Assembly: GCA_943330985.1 (NCBI GenBank)
Contig: CALQJV010000028.1
Coordinates: 1 to 9,163, forward strand
Reading direction: 5' to 3'
From: Chitinophaga pinensis
GTDB lineage: Bacteria; Bacteroidota; Bacteroidia; M30B66
DNA: 9,163 bases
Shown: positions 6,918 through 9,163 of the stretch, one piece after another
How positions within the stretch are numbered: position 1 is the first letter of the stretch
How the letters are laid out: every line of letters begins with the position of its first letter
Made by a program: the position numbers and the translations under genes
Notes under the pieces: model-generated
Seen by the model: the letters and a program-made list of their open reading frames with translations, nothing else
What the model was told of the DNA's origin: nothing
The model's database searches: none

Positions 6918-6931
6918 AGATAAGCAAAGGG

Positions 6932-6939
6932 CAAAATTA
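6932..6939 (-). promoter_or_regulatory. Possible Bacteroidetes-type -7 element of the uvrA promoter
   Basis: Read on the minus strand, these bases are TAATTTTG, an exact match to the TAnnTTTG -7 consensus of the Bacteroidetes primary sigma factor. It ends 14 nt before the uvrA ATG, so the leader would be only about 6-9 nt. I do not see a convincing TTTG -33 element at the usual 19-20 nt spacing, and AT-rich DNA gives chance matches. Position supports it; strength is uncertain. Confidence 0.38.
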
Positions 6940-6986
6940 ATCTTTTTGGCGGGCTAAATGCGGTTTTGAACAAGCAGTTTAGGTAA

Positions 6987-7014
6987 ATGCTTGATTATTT
7001 AAATCAACAAGCAT
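6987..7014 (-). terminator. Hairpin downstream of the lytic transglycosylase gene, possible terminator
   Basis: An inverted repeat lies 6 nt beyond the transglycosylase stop codon. ATGC and TTGATT (6987-6996) pair with AATCAA (7002-7007) and GCAT (7011-7014), with a 5-nt loop and a 3-nt CAA bulge. An alternative pairing is a 7-bp ATGCTTG/CAAGCAT stem with a larger loop. No clean U run follows on the minus strand, so it may be a weak or factor-dependent terminator or only a 3'-end stabiliser. Confidence 0.35.
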
Positions 7015-7020
7015 CTCAAT

Positions 7021-8049
7021 TTACAATGAATCACTTACCAAAATAGGTGAAGTCGATTCAGACTCAGCTAATCGCATTAGTTCATCGAAATTTTTCACGC
7101 TTGGGTGAGGGATTTTAACACGATAAACTTTTCCTTCATTATTGTTAAGTACATCGGATCTCAACCAGGGATTAAAATATTTGAGCAATTTGTAATTAAT
7201 TCCGGCTTTTTCGGCAAACAATGCCATGTCGGTGATGCTAGTATCTACTTGAATTGTTTGACTAAGAATGGGAGGGTACAAATCTTTTTTACGAATCACA
7301 AAGCCATACTCTCTCGGATTTTTAATGATCTCTTTGATAGCTAAAACCCTAAAAATATACCGAGCGGTTTCTTCATTCAGAAGTAAATCGTAGTAACTCG
7401 TTGCTTTTTGTTTGGTCATTTGACGTTGAATACCATTCAGCCCAACATTAAATGACGCAGCAACAAGGGTCCAATTACCTAAAGATTTATAGCAATCTTT
7501 GAAAAGTTTACAAGCCGCTTCCGTTGATTTTTCGACATGATATCGTTCGTCTATCTCTTCATTTATTGTTAAACCATAAGCCTGCGCAGTTGAGGGAATA
7601 AACTGCCAAAAACCTGCAGCTCCTTTACTTGAAACACCATGTGTAAATCCACTTTCAACAATTGCGAGGTATTTGAAATCTTCGGGAATATTATGCTGTT
7701 TGAGTATGGAAGAAATGAGCGGTAACCAACGATTGGCCCTTTTAATGAGCAGTAATGTTTGCGATTGCCAATATGTATTAATTAAAAATTCTCGGTCAAT
7801 GCGCTCCCGCACTTCAAAATCCTGAAGAGGAACTTGTTCTCCTGCAAAATTAAGATCTGTTGGAATATTTACTGCGAAAATTCTATAGTTTTCGGCAAAG
7901 TGTTTTTTATAGAGCTCGTCGTTAATTTCTTGTTTTGCAGAAAATGTAAAGAGCCGAATTATACCTATTACGATAAGTATTAACGACATGGAAATGAGTG
8001 CTTTACACGATCGAGAAGATAATTTATTTACTAGTGATTTGAATTTCAC
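7021..8049 (-). CDS. Membrane-anchored lytic murein transglycosylase, MltD-like (SLT domain)
   Basis: This 342-residue protein is a predicted peptidoglycan lytic transglycosylase, cleaving the MurNAc-GlcNAc bond to leave 1,6-anhydroMurNAc ends. A basic N-terminus and one hydrophobic segment (about 17-36) give a signal anchor with the enzyme in the periplasm. The SLT catalytic domain spans about 108-225. It contains AIVESGF with the likely catalytic Glu132, then SKGAAGFWQFIPSTAQAYGL (141-160), and later AASFNVGLNG (197-206), all typical of the MltD/Slt goose-lysozyme fold. Residues about 265-316 look like a diverged LysM-type wall-binding repeat, seen in DMALFAEKAGINYKLLKYFNPWL and the closing VYRVKIP. 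The start is GTG, overlapping the TGA of the upstream transferase gene (GTGA). No in-frame ATG precedes the anchor, so the GTG is preferred. The overlap implies coupled translation of two envelope-glycan enzymes. Family call firm; the exact MltD subclass is inferred. Confidence 0.9.
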   Translation of the reverse strand: MKFKSLVNKLSSRSCKALISMSLILIVIGIIRLFTFSAKQEINDELYKKHFAENYRIFAVNIPTDLNFAGEQVPLQDFEVRERIDREFLINTYWQSQTLLLIKRANRWLPLISSILKQHNIPEDFKYLAIVESGFTHGVSSKGAAGFWQFIPSTAQAYGLTINEEIDERYHVEKSTEAACKLFKDCYKSLGNWTLVAASFNVGLNGIQRQMTKQKATSYYDLLLNEETARYIFRVLAIKEIIKNPREYGFVIRKKDLYPPILSQTIQVDTSITDMALFAEKAGINYKLLKYFNPWLRSDVLNNNEGKVYRVKIPHPSVKNFDELMRLAESESTSPILVSDSL

Positions 8050-9128
8050 GTTTTGCTTATAGGTTTGCTAATTTTTGTGGTTGAGTATATTGCCCCTCCA
8101 ATCAAAATAAATAGTGCGCCAAAGAGTAACGAATGAAACCAAAGCCATGTTTCAATATTGTTAATAATAATTATTCCGAAGAATAATGATGCAAGTGAAA
8201 TTGCAATCAATAACATAGCAATATGCCGTTCGCTTAAACCCATATACGAAAGGTGATGGGTTGTATGGTCGCGCCCACCAACAAAAGGACTTTTTCCCTT
8301 CATTATTCGGTTAATAGAAACAGCTGAAGTATCGCTAATAGGCACAATGAAAATTAGGGCAACCAATAAAAGTTGTTTTTCCGGAATAGCATGTCCAAAA
8401 TAATCAGGCGCATTCCATAGGTATTCTATAGCCATTCCACCTAAAAAAGCACCCAGAAATTGACTGCCGCTGTCGCCCATATACATGCGAGATGGATTCC
8501 AATTGTAGTATAGGAATCCAGATAATCCAGCAATGACGCCAAGAAGCAGTAAGAGATTTAAATTTAAGAATTCTCCTTTGAAAACAAGGACCATGGCCAA
8601 TGAAATGCAAATTACTGTAGAAACACTTGCTGTAATTGCATCCATATTATCGAGCATGTTTATGGAATTCATCATCCCAACAATCCATATAAACGTAAGT
8701 GCAATATTTAGCCATTCCCAATGAAACGTGTGTATCCCATTTCCACTAATTATAAATAGAATAGCACAAATAAATTGAACTGCAAATTTCAAAAATGGTT
8801 TTGTATTGTATGCATCGTCAGCTAGTCCCATCATAAAACCAAGAGAGCAAGCTGTAACTAAAACGATAAATTTAGAATTCAGTAGAATTTGTCCATTCCC
8901 AAAAAAGATGGAGTAAAATACTATAGAACTTAAAAAAAGTATGAAAAAAGAAACTCCTCCAAATGCAGGTTTGGTAGTTGCCGCCCAACGCACTTGGTCA
9001 ATTTCATTTTTAGCACCTAAATTTTTTGAAAATTTTATTAGAATACCATTAATCGCAAGAGATAAAATGAACATCCCAGCTATAAAAATCAAATAAATTA
9101 CAGGAAGAGAAAAATTATCCAAATTCAT
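8046..9128 (-). CDS. Polyprenyl-phosphate sugar-1-phosphate transferase, WecA/MraY family
   Basis: This integral membrane enzyme of 360 residues should transfer a sugar 1-phosphate from a UDP-sugar to undecaprenyl phosphate, the first step of O-antigen, capsule or related glycan synthesis. About ten hydrophobic segments run through the protein. Family motifs appear in order: PAFGG (54-58), GLADDAYNTK (101-110, Asp104-Asp105), NSINMLDNMD (154-163), GDSGS (218-222), PISDTSAVSINRIMKGKSPF (263-282) and GGRDHTTHHL (284-293), with the His cluster at 288, 291 and 292. The His-rich cytoplasmic loop is more like WecA-type enzymes than MraY, which is normally encoded with mur genes; no mur gene is seen here. 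NMLDNMDAI deviates from the commoner NMIDGLDGL. The TGA stop overlaps the GTG start of the transglycosylase gene. The ATG at 9128 directly precedes the first membrane segment. Sugar specificity cannot be deduced. Confidence 0.9.
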   Translation of the reverse strand: MNLDNFSLPVIYLIFIAGMFILSLAINGILIKFSKNLGAKNEIDQVRWAATTKPAFGGVSFFILFLSSIVFYSIFFGNGQILLNSKFIVLVTACSLGFMMGLADDAYNTKPFLKFAVQFICAILFIISGNGIHTFHWEWLNIALTFIWIVGMMNSINMLDNMDAITASVSTVICISLAMVLVFKGEFLNLNLLLLLGVIAGLSGFLYYNWNPSRMYMGDSGSQFLGAFLGGMAIEYLWNAPDYFGHAIPEKQLLLVALIFIVPISDTSAVSINRIMKGKSPFVGGRDHTTHHLSYMGLSERHIAMLLIAISLASLFFGIIIINNIETWLWFHSLLFGALFILIGGAIYSTTKISKPISKT

Positions 9129-9163
9129 CGAGTTTTGTGTTTTGGATTAATAATTAAATGGAG
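9125..9163 (-). CDS. Possible 3' end of an upstream gene (very short, partial)
   Basis: On the minus strand an open frame enters from the window edge, reads LHLIINPKHKTR and stops with a TGA that overlaps the transferase start as ATGA. Such overlaps occur at two other junctions here, and a basic C-terminal tail is plausible. Twelve codons give no family identity, and another frame reading two residues to a TAA would serve equally well as a gene end. It is recorded only as a candidate. Confidence 0.25.
   Translation of the reverse strand, partial: LHLIINPKHKTR

Noticed and set aside
6592..6957. 121-codon plus-strand frame over the 5' end of uvrA
   Set aside because: It is the complement of the conserved UvrA N-terminus, so its openness follows from that coding constraint; no own motif is visible.
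7105..7344. Plus-strand open frame within the lytic transglycosylase gene
   Set aside because: Antisense to the LysM-like tail of a supported gene, with no start context or domain.
8404..8724. Small frames on both strands within the sugar-phosphate transferase gene
   Set aside because: They overlap the polytopic membrane enzyme, whose motifs run in order without a break.
8046..9128. MraY of peptidoglycan synthesis
   Set aside because: No mur, fts or dcw-type genes are adjacent and the His loop (GGRDHTTHHL) fits WecA-type enzymes better.
1..9163. CRISPR array, insertion sequence, tRNA or phage module
   Set aside because: No regularly spaced repeats, terminal inverted repeats with transposase, cloverleaf sequence or phage-like gene was seen on either strand.

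Overview
This AT-rich window looks chromosomal and is probably from a Bacteroidota (Bacteroidetes) species. The evidence is the style of the UvrA protein (the CPTSG variant of its first cysteine motif), a row of secreted FKBP-type prolyl isomerases including a lipoprotein, A/T-rich starts without clear Shine-Dalgarno sequences, and a TAnnTTTG-type promoter element in front of uvrA. I see no tRNA, rRNA, insertion sequence, CRISPR array or phage gene. No stretch longer than about 160 bases lacks a gene.

The left third (1-2782, plus strand) is a tightly packed FKBP operon. The window opens inside the 3' end of one FKBP gene, which overlaps the next by ATGA. Three complete genes follow with gaps of 2 and 5 nt. 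The first two encode exported proteins with a degenerate N-terminal FKBP-like module, a helical linker and an intact C-terminal FKBP domain. The third has two intact FKBP domains in tandem. A strong hairpin at 2781-2826 ends the operon and can serve as a terminator for both strands.

The rest (2832-9128) is on the minus strand. In transcription order from the right edge come: a polytopic WecA/MraY-family polyprenyl-phosphate sugar-1-phosphate transferase; a membrane-anchored MltD-like lytic transglycosylase overlapping it by GTGA; a 103-nt gap with a possible terminator and a possible uvrA promoter; uvrA; a LOG-family nucleotide phosphoribohydrolase 2 nt behind uvrA; a 160-nt gap; and a stand-alone HPt phosphotransfer protein that converges on the FKBP operon.

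By theme the window combines envelope protein folding (FKBPs), envelope glycan work (the transferase and transglycosylase), DNA repair (UvrA) and signalling or nucleotide metabolism (HPt, LOG). The most distinctive element is the FKBP array: three complete genes plus a partial one, with seven FKBP-like modules (one partial) in various states of preservation. I see no convincing undescribed defence, mobile or RNA system.
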